Counted from the first letter of the stretch, positions 50,628 to 61,486 are shown. The stretch is DNA of 64,000 nt from Mycteria americana (GCF_035582795.1 NC_134368.1:248001-312000), one strand, 5' to 3'. A program made the numbers and translations. Notes: generated from the letters alone by a model not told the origin.

Positions 50628-52891
50628 ATGCTGGTGCTGGTGGGGCTGGTGCTGTGCCTCTCTCCTGCGGACGCCCTGACTGCCTTCCCCCCAAAGTGTG
50701 AGTCCTGCCCCGTCTGGGCAAAGGGGAGGCCTGGAGGGGAGACCCCCCGGGGGGGGGGGGGGCTGCAGGACCCACACAGCAGCTGGAGGGAGCAGGGAGC
50801 GCCCGCATCCCTCCGATACGGGGTGACACGAACCCGGGTCAGGGTAGCTCTTCTGGTGCGCTGGGGGTTAGAGGATGGGAATGAGAGTGATGGGGGGTGG
50901 ACACGGGGTGAGGGAGCAGGGGGATGGATGTGGGGTGAGGCAGCAGGGTGGGGATGGACATGGGGTGATGGGGCAGGGGGGATGGACGCGGGGTGCGGGA
51001 GCAGGGTGGGGACCATGGGGAAGGATGGATGTGGTGTGTCGGGACGAGGGGGCACCCAGCCCCATGGTGTTGTGGGGGACAGGCTGCCCACACCATAGCG
51101 CATCTCTGACCCGTCTCTGCCTTTCGTCTCCAGTTCAGGTGGGGAAACTGAACGGGGACATAGTGGTGAAATGCAACACCTCGGAGCAGCAAGTGACCTG
51201 GACGCAGAACGGGGAGCCGGAGCCCATGGCTGAGCTTATAGCCGAGGGACAGACTCTCACCATCCTCGGCTTGGACCTGCCGGCCACGGGCAACTACAGC
51301 TGCTGGGCCGGCACCGTCCTGCTGGACACCACCTACGTGGTGGTCAGCAGCGCCCGTACGTGGGGCCGGGCGCGAGGGGGCTGGCACGGCCGGGCAGGGG
51401 AGCCAGGGCTGAGGCAGCAGGGGGGTTATTGGGGCGGGGGGGGATGCAAGGGGCTGGGGGTAGGCTGGGGACGCTCGTGCATCTGCAGAGGTTCGTGCCC
51501 AGCCCACGGGGCTGCGGGGATGCACCGGGCAGGGCTGTGCGGGGATGGGGGCAGCCCAGCCACGGGGGCAGCCTCGCCTGTGCTGTACGTCCCGGCCCCA
51601 TGCAGCCCCTGAGCCGTTGTCCCCTGGCCCCACCAGGCAAGGAGGGGATGAACGTCTCCTGCCAGGCTGAGTCCTACCGTGGCTCCTTCCACTGCTCCTG
51701 GACCTGTCCCCACTCCACCGTCTTCCGCGCCCGCCTCACACGCAGGTGGGTGCCCCAGGGACCACCCCCCTGACCCGGCCCCGGCCCAGTGGCTGCCCAG
51801 CCCTCACGCTTTCCTCCCCCTGGCAGTGATGGCTCCTTGGGGGAGTGGGTGCCGGCGGCCAGCCACCATGGCCAGTTCAGCGCCAGCTTCACGGACCCCT
51901 CCTTCTGCCCCTTCGCCGAGGAGCTGCGCCAGCTGCAGCTGCAGCTGGAGGGGCTCTCCACCACCTCCTACCTCAACGTCTCCATCCACTTCTTCGTCCG
52001 CGACATTGGTGAGCTCAGACCAGTGGCAGCGGGGTCCAGGGGGCTTCCTCGGGGTGCCGGGGGCCCTGTGGGAGGGCTCGGCCCCAGGGCTGGGCAGCGC
52101 TGCCCTGTGCTGAGCCCTGCTCTGCCCGCAGTGCGGCCCGACCCACCGCAGGAGCTGACCGTGCAGCGGCGGGGGGAGCAGCTCCACCTGGCCTGGGCCC
52201 CCCCGGCCTCCTGGCCGCTCCCCAAGTCCTACTTTGCCCTGCTCTACCGGCTGCAGTACCAGCTCCTCAACGGCACCCAGGTAACTGCGGGATGCCCACG
52301 CCCAGCCTGCCCCTGCACGTCCCGCCCCGCGTCCTCGCTCTGCTGCGCCCACCCTGCCCCGCGCCCACCCTGCCCCAGCCCCAGCCTGGGCTCTTCCCTC
52401 TGCCCAGGGGTGCCACTGGGAACAGGCACTTGACGGGGACTCAGCAACGGCCCCCTCCCCGCTACGCTGCTTCTCTCCTTGGGGCAGTGAATTGTCACTC
52501 CTGGCTGTCACCTCTGCTTCCCCGCCCCCAGTGCTACCCACGCGAGGCAGCGTCACTGCCTGGGTTGGGGAGGTGCCCGTGTCTCCCACTCCTGAGCCCC
52601 CCGCGCCGAGCCCTGCTCCTGCCCTGTCCCACCGTCCCCGCAGCCTCGCCTCCAGCGGCGCCCATGCCGGCTGCGCCCTGCCCCGGTGCCGGGGTGCTCC
52701 CCGAGGCCACAGCCGGCCTCGCTTTGCAGGTTGACAAGTACGTGGAGGGCGCGGAGGAGACGCGGCTGCAGGAGCGGGTGCAGCGGGTGCGCATCAGCTG
52801 CCAGGACCCCTACGCCAACGCCGCCTGGAGCCCCTGGAGCGCCTGGCAGGACGTCGATGCGGCCCAGCAGCACCGGCTCCGAGCGCGCTGA
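50628..52891 (+). CDS. IL12B-like (IL-12/IL-23 p40-type) secreted cytokine subunit
   Basis: p40 proteins are secreted soluble-receptor-like subunits that pair with a four-helix cytokine chain such as p35 or p19. Exons: 50628-50697, 51134-51355, 51637-51745, 51827-52008, 52132-52280, 52730-52891. They join in phase to 297 residues; human IL12B has 328. Residues 1-16 form a signal peptide (LVLVGLVLCL). Residues 24-97 are an Ig domain (C37, W46, C80). Two fibronectin-type domains follow, with VSCQAESYRGSFHCSW (104-119), SFCPFAEE (159-166), FFVRDIVRPDPP (189-200) and WSPWSAW (277-283), the WSxWS motif. Five N-glycosylation sequons are seen (N38, N77, N103, N184, N241). The Ig domain rules out EBI3. 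The location between DQX1 and TLX2 and low identity argue against IL12B itself, so I call it a paralog. Partner and function are unknown. No AATAAA was found downstream. Confidence 0.88.
50870..51040. repeat. Degenerate GGGGATGGAC repeat in IL12B-like intron
   Basis: Four to five imperfect units of about 35-40 bases contain GGGGTGAGG/GCAGG and GGATGGA words. They lie in the intron between the signal-peptide exon and the Ig exon. Confidence 0.7.
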
Positions 52892-54080
52892 CACTGCGCA
52901 CGGACACCGCCTTCCCCCTCGCACCCTTCCCCTACCCCGCTGCACCTCCGTGTGCACGGGGACGCCTGGGGGGCACCCCCCAGATGTGGCAGCCATAGGG
53001 ACCCAACAACGACCTTCCCATTTTCTCGTACGGTTTGGAAGAGGCTTTTTACCTCTGTTAAAGAGCTGGGCTTGGCTTTACTACGACAAACCTCGGTTAG
53101 TCTTTGTGGGGGGTGGCGGGTGCTGGGTCCCCCAGCCCCCATCTTCCGCAGGCTCCAGCTGGGCACGCCACAGGCAGGGCTCCTGCCTGCCCTGCCCTTC
53201 TGCTCAGGGTGCCCAGGCTGGCCCCTGCCCCAGGGGGGGTCACAGGCTTGTGAAGGCCCCCGCTGCCCCACAGCTCCCCGAGGGTCCCCCGCTCCCTGAG
53301 GGTCCCCCGCTCCCTGCCGGTGCTGGGCTGCTGGGCTTGGACCGCGGGGTCCTTCGGCATGGCTGAAAACAGGCGTGTGACACGCGTGCGTGCTCCAGCC
53401 CAGCCGGGGACAGCCCAGCTCAGCGGCCGTATCCAGCCCTGGCCCGGGTGGGGCGTCCCCCCAGCCCCGCCCAACTGCCTGCCAGGGGACACGGGCACCC
53501 TGGACCCCCCTATTCCTCATCAACCCCCCTAGATCTGCCTCCTTTCTGGGGGCTGCGGTGGGGCAGCGTCCCCAGCCCAGGGGCAGCACCCCAGCGGGGA
53601 TGTGCTGCCCTACACCAAGGGGGCATGCCCTGGGGGGCAGCACCCGGTCCCCACGTCCCAGGGTGCAGGATCCCTGCCTGACCCCAGGAGCGCCAGTCCC
53701 GGGGCAGGACACGGCCACGGGGGCGGGGGGGGGGGGGTCAGGGACCACGCGCCAGCACTGGGGGGGCTCAGCTCCCACTGGGGCACAGTTCCCTCCACCA
53801 CGTGTCCGTGGCTGGGCCCCCACAATGGGCCCCACTCAGCATCCCCGCGGGGTGCCCAGCCCGGGGGCAAAGGGCCGCGGCCAGGCGGGAGGGAGCCAAG
53901 ACCCTGCAGCCAGGCAGCCCCTGCAGGACATGGCCCCGGCACCCAGGCTCCCATGGAGCCGCCCCACGCCCCGGCTCTGCCGCAGACCCCGAGAGTGCAG
54001 CGGGGTGCCCCCGGCGCAGGGCCGGCCGGGGGTCGCTGCCCCCCGCCACAGACGGGCCGGCTCCAGGTAATGCCACAGGG
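52892..54080. other. Intergenic region between the convergent IL12B-like and short filament genes
   Basis: It should contain the 3' UTRs of two tail-to-tail genes. A G run lies at 53726-53738. No further coding exon was recognised. Confidence 0.55.
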
Positions 54081-54081
54081 C

Positions 54082-54087
54082 TTTATT
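54082..54087 (-). terminator. AATAAA polyadenylation signal of the short filament gene
   Basis: TTTATT on the plus strand reads AATAAA on the minus strand, 395 bases after the stop codon at 54482. This supports the view that the shortened filament gene is still transcribed. Confidence 0.6.
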
Positions 54088-54481
54088 GAGGTGCTTCCGC
54101 GCAGGCCGGGGCCGGGACCCCAGCCCCGCTGCTACTCCGGAGAGGCTGGTGAGAGTGTACGGCCCCGTGGGTGCTGCCCTCCTGGGGGGCCGGGGCCTCC
54201 CGGGGCAGGGGTCTGGGGAGTCCAGGTAGCCGGGGGTCCCAGGAGTCCGGGGGGGGCCCATGGCACAGGGGGACAGAAGGACCGGGGCTCCAGGAGCCCA
54301 GAGGGGTCCAGAGGGCCCGGGAGTCCCGTGGCCTGGGCGTCCGGGGGCGGGAGGTCCCGAGGCGCGGGCGAGCGGGGGCTCAGGGGACCCCGAGGCGCAG
54401 AAGTCCGGGGTCCGGGGGCCCGGGCGCGGGGTCCGGCGGGTGCCGGCGGCGCGGGGCCCCGCAGCGGGGCCGGGGGTCCCG

Positions 54482-55502
54482 TCACGGCGGGGCCAGGCAG
54501 CCCAGGCGCAGCTCTTCGCCCTCCAGCATCTCCCTGCAAGAGACAGGCCCGGGCTGAGCCCCGCGCCCCGCCCGCCCCGCCCGCCCCCCCCCCCGCGTAC
54601 CGGTACGCGGCGATCTCCGCCTCCAGCGCCATCCGCAGCCGCAGCAGCGCCGGGTACTCCCGCAGGCACCGGGCCATCTCCGCCTCCGCCTCGCCGATCT
54701 CCCGCTCCAGCTCCGCCACCCGCTCCTGCCGGCCGGGCCGTCAGCAACGCCGGGGCCTCCGGGCCGACCCCCGGCCCGCACGGACCCCGTCCCGCCCCGC
54801 ACAGATCCCGCTCCCCGGCCCCACCTGAACCCCCCTCCCCAGCCCCGGCCCGGCCCCGTCCTCCCTCACCCCCCGGACCCCTGGTCCCCCTCCCCAGCCC
54901 CGGCCCGGCCCCGTCCTCCCTCACCCCCTGGACCCCTGCCCCCTTCCCCACCCCCATCCCGGCCCCGTCCTCCCTCACCCCCCGGACCCCTGGTCCCCCT
55001 CCCCAGCCCCGGCCGGGCCCCGTCCTCCCTCACTCCCCGGACTTCTGGCCCCCCTCCCCACCTCCATCCTGGCTCCTGTCCTCCCTCACCCCCCGGACCC
55101 CTGGCCTCCCTCCCCAGCCCTCCGGGCGTCCAGGCCCCGCACCTTTCCCACCCGCGCCGGTGCCTCCCCTCCCCCCCGCCCATCCCAAGCATCCGCCCCC
55201 CTTCCCCGCAGCCCGGCCGCCTGCCCCTTCCCAAACCCAATCACCTGGGACTCCCCAATCCCCCCCCCCCCCGGCACCTCCCCATCCCCCCGCACCTGGT
55301 ACTTGGCGAGCTCCCCGCTGCGCCGGTCCCGCAGCCCCTCCAGCTGCCGGTGCAACGCGCCCACGGCCCCGCGCAGCGCCTCCACCTCGGCAGCGCGGGT
55401 GCGCAGCAGCCGCCGGTACCCGGCAGCCTCGGCACGGGCACGCAGCACCGCCTCGCCGCCGCCGCCCCACCGGGACCGGGGCCGGCCCTCGGCCGCGCTC
55501 AT
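54482..55502 (-). CDS. Short type IV (neurofilament/internexin-like) intermediate filament protein, 3 exons
   Basis: Exons 55502-55296, 54725-54601 and 54482-54533 (minus) join to 127 residues. The protein corresponds only to the end of rod coil 2[21 protein letters not shown] and [19 protein letters not shown] match the alpha-internexin/NEFL wording, and [12 protein letters not shown] then [13 protein letters not shown] (106-118) is the filament-family end-of-rod signature. The tail is only nine residues (LRLGCLAPP). The head, coil 1 and most of coil 2 are absent. Intron positions (after ...AKYQ and inside the Arg codon of AAYR) and the 125-base middle exon match neurofilament genes as I recall them, so it is not a processed copy. 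It could be a relic, a shortened functional protein, or a gene whose upstream exon I failed to see. The frame is intact with good splice sites. The lack of coil 1 argues against normal filament assembly. Confidence 0.72.
54838..55121. repeat. About 58-bp minisatellite, about 5 copies, in the short filament gene
   Basis: Units like CCGTCCTCCCTCACCCCCCG plus GACCCCTGGTCCCCCTCCCC repeat through most of intron 1. They carry no stops in several frames and give rise to spurious open frames. Confidence 0.9.
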
Positions 55503-56990
55503 CCCGGCGGCTCTGCGGCGGCGCCGCGGCGGGTCCGCCCCCCCCCGGTAAAACGGGGCCGCGTCACGGAACCGCAGCCAATCCCGCCGCCGGGGAACCG
55601 GCACCGGTTGCCCGCCTCCTCCCGGTAGCAACGGGGGAGACCGGCAGGAGCCTGCCGGCCCCCGCGGGTGGGGGGCGAGCTCCTGCCGGCCCCCGGCAGC
55701 GGCTGCAGCACCATGGACAGCGGCGGGGCGGGGGTCAAGGTCAAGTTTAGGGTCAGGGCCGTCGTTATGGCCCCCCCCCTCCCCCATCACCAACCGGGGA
55801 CCCCGGCCGGAGCTGGCCCAAGTGGGGGTCCCGGTGACCGGGCACCGCCTTGGCAGGGCCGGGGGTGGGCAATGCCCCATCCCGGCTGGGGCTGGAGTGG
55901 GGCTGCGGGCACCGGTCCCTGGGGGGAGCAGGGGAGGGGAGGGGGTCCCCGGCCGAGGCTGGGGACACTCAGGGGGTCACCAGGGAAGGGGGGCAGATAT
56001 TTGCTGGAGGAGGGGGGTTCAGACCCCTCAGCCTCCCCATGAGCGTGCTGTGGGTCACGCCAGACCAAGGTTCGGTCCAGCCCCGGGCAGCACGGGGGAA
56101 GGTGAAGGGGGTCCTGGGAGCCAGAGAGCGGGCGGGGGGCTGGTGCAATCCTTCAGCACACAGGGGCACCCCGAGTCCATCACGGGGTGCTGTGGGGGCA
56201 CGTCCAGGCCCAGGGCCGCAGGGAGCTGGCAAACCGGCGGGGGCCAGGAGCGCCGGGGAGCCCGGCCCATGGGGCAGAGAAGCCCAGTCCGTCAGTCTGT
56301 CCCGACACTGGGGGGGCCGGGGGCCAGGCTCCTCGTCCAGCCCAGGGGCTGCGGCTGGAAGCCAGAGCTGGCAAACTCCGGCCAGGATAAGGCAAGTTTT
56401 TGCAGGTGGTGCAGACCCCGCGGCGGCCACCAGCGAGGGTGGGGGGGCTCCCAACACTGGGAATGGGGGGGGCCACCCCGTGTCCTGCTCAGCCGGCCCT
56501 GGGTGGGCTGGGGGCTGCTGCCGCTCCGGGGGAGCGGGACCTGGCCTGGCCCAGCCAGGAGAGCCACTGATGGGTGGGCAGCAGGTCCTGAGTGGGGACC
56601 ACCCGAGGAGCTGCCCCCTGAGTGGGGGGCATGGGGGGGGGAGGGGGCTGGACTTGCAGAGGCCCACGGGGTGCAGGGGCGCAGCCCTGGGCTCCCCGGG
56701 GGTCCGGGCAAGGGGCTGCCCGCAGCGGTGCTCCAGGCAGGGGTCCAGGCAGGGGTCGGCAGAGCTTTGAGTCCAACCACAGGGGCACGTCCGCCCACCC
56801 AGAGCTGCAGGGTGGCCAAGGAAGGGCCCGAGGGGGCTGGCCCGCGGCAGGGAGGGGGCTGCCCGTGAGGGGAGGACCCGGGAAGCAGCAGCCCCCTCCC
56901 TGCCACGGGCTGGAGGTGCGGGGCTCAGACCCCGCCGGGCTCCCACCGCCCACTGCCGCCTCCCGGCACGTCCACAGCTCCCCAGGGACC
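55503..56990. other. Region between the short filament gene and the TLX2 stop
   Basis: The sequence is GC-rich. It should hold the TLX2 3' UTR and the promoter of the filament gene. I found no AATAAA on the minus strand and no exon of filament coil 1. Confidence 0.5.
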
Positions 56991-59900
56991 TCACACCACG
57001 GAGGCCACCCCTGAGACGGACGTCACCTTGTTGTCCTCAGCCCAGGGCTGCAGGTTCTGCAGGGCGTAGAGGGAGGAGTTGTGCATGCAGAGCGGGTCCT
57101 GGGGCAGCGGCTGGCTCAGGCTCTTCTGGAAGGCCTCCTGCTGCAGGTGCAGCATCAGGCGGTTGGCCTGCTGGCGCTCTGCCTCGCGCTCCTCCGCCGT
57201 CTGCCTCCTGCCAGCACACACGGCCCGTCCGGCACTGCCCCGCTGCCCGCGCCTGTTGCTGCCTGCAGCCCACCCTGCTGCTGGCACCGCTGTGTGCCAG
57301 TGCGGCAATGCCCCACAGCCTCCACCCCGCAGCCTACCCTGCTGCCAGCACCACCGTGTGCCGGTGCGGCAATGCCCCGCAGCCTCCCGCTGCAGCCCAT
57401 CCTGCCGCTGGCACCGCCGTGTGCCAGTGCGGCAATGCTCCACAGCCCCATCCCTCTCGGCACCGCTGTGTGCCAGTGTGGCGATGCCCCGCAGACTCTG
57501 CCCCACAGCCCTGTCCCTCTTGGCACCACTGTGCACCGGTGCGGCAATGCCCCATCACCTCTGCCCACAGCCCATCCTGCTGCCGGCACTGCTGTGCACC
57601 GGTGCGGCAATGCCCCACAGCTTCTGCCCGGCAGCCCGTCCCTCCCTCGGCACCACCATGCCTCACCCAGCTGGGCACAGGGGATGCAGCGGGGGTAGGC
57701 ACCCCATCTCACCCCGGCCCAGCCCCTCCTGGGGGGCACAGCCGCGGTGGGGAGTGGGTGCCAGAGAGAGGCAGGGGGTCGGAGCTGTGGGGGCTGTGGC
57801 AGCCGCCCCGGGGCTGGCCCCGTTACCTCCACTTGGTGCGGCGGTTCTGGAACCAGGTCTTGACCTGGGCGTCCGTCATCTTGAGGGCCTTGGCCAGGGT
57901 GGCACGCTCGGCCGAGGCCAGGTACTTCTGGCGGTGGAAGCGCTTCTCCAGCTCGCAGATCTGCACCCGGCTGAAGGAGGTGCGTGGCTTCTTCCGCTTG
58001 GGCGGTGTGCGGTTCTGGTAGGGGTGCCCGATCCGCCGGGTCGCCGCGAAGGGTGACAGCGCGGCTGCGGGCAGAGGCAGGGTGAGGGGCTGCTCGGCGG
58101 AGCGCCCTGCCCATCGCTGCCGCCGCACGGGCAAGGGCTGGGCAAGGGGCAAGGGCTGGGCAAGGGGCAAGGGGTGGGCAGAGCCCCTGCTGAGGGCAGG
58201 GCAGGAGTGGGCGTAGCCCGGGCAGCGTGGGAGCCCGGGGGGGGGGGGATGCTCGGATTCTCAGGGCCGTGGGGGCAGGGAGCTCCGGGAGGACAGGGAG
58301 CTCCGGGGGGGCCAGCAGCGCTGCCTGGCAGAGAGGAGGAGAGGAGGAGACCCTGAGTCATCCCCACCCGCTCCCACAGCCCAGGGACGCGCAGGGCAGC
58401 TCAAGAGGTGGCGGGAGGGTCCATCCCCGCCCCACGGCCATGGCCCGATCGCTCCCCCAGCCCGGCGGGTGGGGACCGGGGCCGGCAGGGGGGCTGGGCA
58501 GGCCCGGTCCCAGGGCCAGTGCAGGGCCGACGAGGCTCCCGGCAGCACAAACCCACCCTTCCCCGCGCAGCGAGCCCTGCCGCAGCCCCAGAGGAGCCTC
58601 CGCGGCGCTGCCGGGCTTCCCAGCCCTCCCAGGGAGGGGACAGGACCCCAGAAGCCGTTGGGAGGCGGCCGACGTCTCCCTCCGCGCGCCAGCAGCGTCC
58701 GAGCGCCGGGGGCCAGGGAAGGGGCTGTCCTCGCATGGCCAGGGCGTGAGCCGGGGATGGCGAGGCCGGCACGCTGCGTCCCAGCCCCAGACGCAGCCGG
58801 AGCCAGAGCCATGGGGAGCGTCAGGGCAGCGAAGGGGCGTGGAGGAAGGCGAGAGCTGGGCCCGGGTGCAGCACCCAGCTCCCACTCCCCTCCTGCTCTG
58901 CTGGCGGCCCACGGCTGAGCCACGGCCCCACGGCCCTCGCCATCGCCGGCACCACGCAGGCAGGGCTGCGCGTGGCCGGGCCCATGGGGCTGCCGTGGGG
59001 CCCCAGCACCCCATGCCCGTGGGGGCGTGGGGCAGACCCCACGGCAGCCCCGGGGACAGCCTGGCGCCCGGCAGACACTCCCCGCGAGGCCGGAGCCTCC
59101 CTCCTGCCAGCGCCCAGGCAGGCAGCGCGGGCAGGAGGCCAGCCTGCCCGCCGGCGGGGGCGGACGCGGTTGATGCAGGTGGAGCCGCGCAGTCGGGGGG
59201 ACGGAGGCCCTCGCGCCCCCTCCCCACGCGGGGCGGCCCCTCGCCGGGAACAGATGCCGACAGCCCGCAGACCACCCCAAGGCCGGCGGTGCTGAGTGAT
59301 GGCCGCGGCTGGGAGACCCCGTGCCGGGGAGGGGCCGCCCCGTCCACCCACTGCTGGCGCCAGGCAGGAGACGGGGACGTCACCTGCCGCCCCTGCGCGG
59401 GGACGATGCTTCGTCACCGCTGGGATGGCGGGGTGGGCCAGGAGGTGAACCGGGCTCTGCTGGTGCCCGGGCTGGACCCCGCAGCCCCCGGCCTCCCGCC
59501 CTGCATGGCCCCAGCAGCCCCCATAGCCAGCGCCTGGCCCCCAGCCCCGTGCGGCCCCCAGCCTCGTCCCCGCATGGAGCTGTGCGCTGCGGACGTGGCA
59601 GCGCCGCCATCTTGGGAAGGAGCCGAGCTGAGCCGAGCCAGGCCAGAGCTCCCCAGCACCTGCATGCGCCCGGCACCTAGCACCCCAAACGCAGCACCCC
59701 ACACCTTCTCCTCTGGGACGCAGCGACCGGCATCCATGCCCCAGCTCTGGGTGCTCCAGCCCCCACCACGGGCGCTCAGCCCCCGGCCCCGTCGGCAGCA
59801 CCGGGACCCCGCACCGCCTCCCCAACACCCCCATCACCACCCGTCCTCCCCAGCCCTGGCATGCACCAGCCCCAGCCTCTCCCACGGCGCCGGGACCTCG

Positions 59901-61045
59901 TGCCCTGCGCTCATCCCCACACACGCGGGTCTCCGAGTCCCACCCCTAGGTGCCCCATGGCCGGGCCCCACAGGCACCCCCCCACCGCCTGTCCCCGTCC
60001 CCAGGGGAGCACGGGACAGGGGCACCCGCTCCCCGCGCCCAGCCCCGCACGCAGACGGGTTTTGCCCTGCAGCCCCACGGCGGGTCCCTGCCACCCCCCG
60101 CTGCCCTCACCCCGCGCCCCGGCTCCCCGCGCCCCACAGCCCCCAGCAACCTTCCCGTCACGCGTGGGACGGAGCCGGCACCCGGCGCCCCCGGGCCCAG
60201 GGACGGCGCAGGACAGGACACGGAGCGGAGCGCGAGGCCGGAGCACGGCGGGACCCCTCGGGCGCCGCTCGCAGCCGGACCCCGGCCCGACCCCTGCCCG
60301 GAGCCGCCGGGAGCCGGAGCGGGACCGCGGCGGAGCTACCGGTGGCTGCGCCAGCCCCAGCCGCTCTCCGCGGGCCCCGACGGCGGCCGCTTCCCGCGGC
60401 GGCGAGTGCCCGGCCCGGGGCACGGAGCGGGGCGGGGGCGGGGCGGGGCGGGCGGCGGGCGAGGACCCCGCGCTGCCGGAACCGGCGGAGCGGACGGCCC
60501 CCGGCCAAGCCCGGCCGGTCCCCGCGGGCGGCGCGGCGCCGGTCTGCGCCCGCCCCGACCGCGCTCCGCACCGGCCGCGGGAGCCGCGGGAGCCGCGGGA
60601 GCCGCCGGAGCCGTCGGGAGCCGTCGGCGGGCAGCCCGCGGCGCTCACCTGAGAGCCGGTCCTTGGCGATGCGGCGCGTCGTCTCCATCCAGGGGAAGGT
60701 GAGCCCCGAGAGCCCGGGCACCGGCGGCGGCGCGGCGGGCGGCGCGGCGGGCGCCGGCCGGTGCGCCGGGACGCGGATGACCCCGGCGGGCGGCGCGGCG
60801 GGCGCGGGGGTCACGTTGACGCTCACGTTCATGCTCATGTTGAGGTTGTAGGAGCCGAGCGAGCAGGCGGGGCCGTAGCCGCCGCCGTAGAGCCCGTAGT
60901 CGGGCTCCCCCGCCGCCCGGGCCGGCCCCGCGCCGCCGCCCGCGGGCTCGGGGCCGCCGAGGATCTGGTCGATGCCGAAGCTGATGGGCTCGTGGGGCGG
61001 GGGGCCCTGGCCGCCGCCCTCCCGCGCCAGCGCCGCCGCCTCCAT
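56991..61045 (-). CDS. TLX2: TLX2 homeobox transcription factor (3 exons)
   Basis: TLX2 (HOX11L1) is a nuclear homeodomain factor of neural-crest and enteric neuron development. Exons 61045-60649, 58064-57827 and 57207-56991 (minus) join in phase to 283 residues; human TLX2 has 284. Residues 18-29 ([12 protein letters not shown]) are the TLX N-terminal motif with an Eh1-like Groucho-binding core (23-29). FPWM (117-120) is the hexapeptide-like PBX contact. [20 protein letters not shown] precedes the homeodomain (about 156-215), which has [12 protein letters not shown] with the TLX-specific Thr at homeodomain position 47. The C-terminus [20 protein letters not shown] is TLX2-type rather than TLX1 or TLX3. 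Synteny with DQX1 agrees. The start is the only ATG preceding the HEPISF motif. I saw no poly(A) signal close downstream. Confidence 0.96.
57262..57665. repeat. About 61-bp minisatellite in TLX2 intron 2, about 6 copies
   Basis: Units share GGCACCGCTGTGTGCCAGTG and CGGCAATGCCCCACAGCC with variation in length. The array lies between the homeodomain exon and the last exon. Confidence 0.93.
58128..58180. repeat. 17-bp tandem repeat in TLX2 intron 1, 3 copies
   Basis: GGGCAAGGGGCAAGGGCT-like units are repeated in tandem just upstream of exon 2. Confidence 0.85.
58181..60648 (-). other. TLX2 intron 1
   Basis: This is the main part of a 2.6 kb GC-rich intron. It contains a stop-poor open frame on the plus strand with no recognisable domain. 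A CpG-dense part (about 60.2-60.65 kb) adjoins exon 1. Confidence 0.7.
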
Positions 61046-61139
61046 CGCCCGGCCGCGCTCAGAGCCGGCGGGGCGCGGGCATGGCCGGGCCGCCTGCGGC
61101 CGGGGGGCGGCGGGGGGCGGCGGCGGGCGGCGGCGGGCG

Positions 61140-61252
61140 GCCCCGCGCGGGGGCGGGGGCGGGAGCGGGAGCGGGAGCGGGAGCGGGGGCGGCTGGCTCG
61201 GGGCGCCCGCTGCGGGCCCGGCGGGGCAGGGACGGGGACGGCGGCCGGGTCC

Positions 61253-61284
<32 letters not shown>

Positions 61285-61370
61285 ATCGGGGTCCGGTGCA
61301 GCGGCCGGGTCCGGGTCCGGGTCCGGGTCGGGGTCGGGGTCCGGGGCAGCGGCCGGGTCCGGGGCATGGC
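61140..61370. repeat. GGGAGC and GTCGGG hexamer arrays near the TLX2 start
   Basis: GGGAGC units (about 61158-61186) and then GTCGGG/GTCCGG units (about 61250-61365) lie 0.1-0.3 kb upstream of the TLX2 ATG, probably in its 5' UTR or promoter. G-runs on the plus strand could form quadruplexes. Confidence 0.85.
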
Positions 61371-61486
61371 CCGCGGCTGCTGGCGGCCCCGGCGCGGGTG
61401 CGCGGGTGCGCGGCGGGCCCCGGCGGCGCGCGCTTTTCTGCCCCGCTCCATCTGGACCTGCCAAAATCCCGGCCGCCCGCGCCCTG

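Noticed and set aside
50628-52891. Calling the cytokine gene EBI3 or IL12B itself
   Set aside because: EBI3 lacks the Ig domain seen here. IL12B has a different neighbourhood and cysteine set.
54482-55502. Calling the filament gene a keratin
   Set aside because: The sequence [12 protein letters not shown] with [13 protein letters not shown] and the 125-base exon with its intron positions fit type IV neurofilament/internexin genes better than keratins.
55503-55880. Upstream in-frame extension of the short filament gene
   Set aside because: The frame stays open but encodes Pro/Gly/Arg-rich sequence with no head or coil 1 similarity, so the start at 55502 was preferred.
57001-57665. Plus-strand Cys/Pro-rich open frames in the TLX2 3' part
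   Set aside because: They are antisense shadows of the TLX2 last exon and the intron 2 minisatellite.
58227-60851. 874-residue plus-strand open frame
   Set aside because: It runs antisense through TLX2 intron 1 and exon 1 in extreme GC content. It has no domain and no splice or codon signature.
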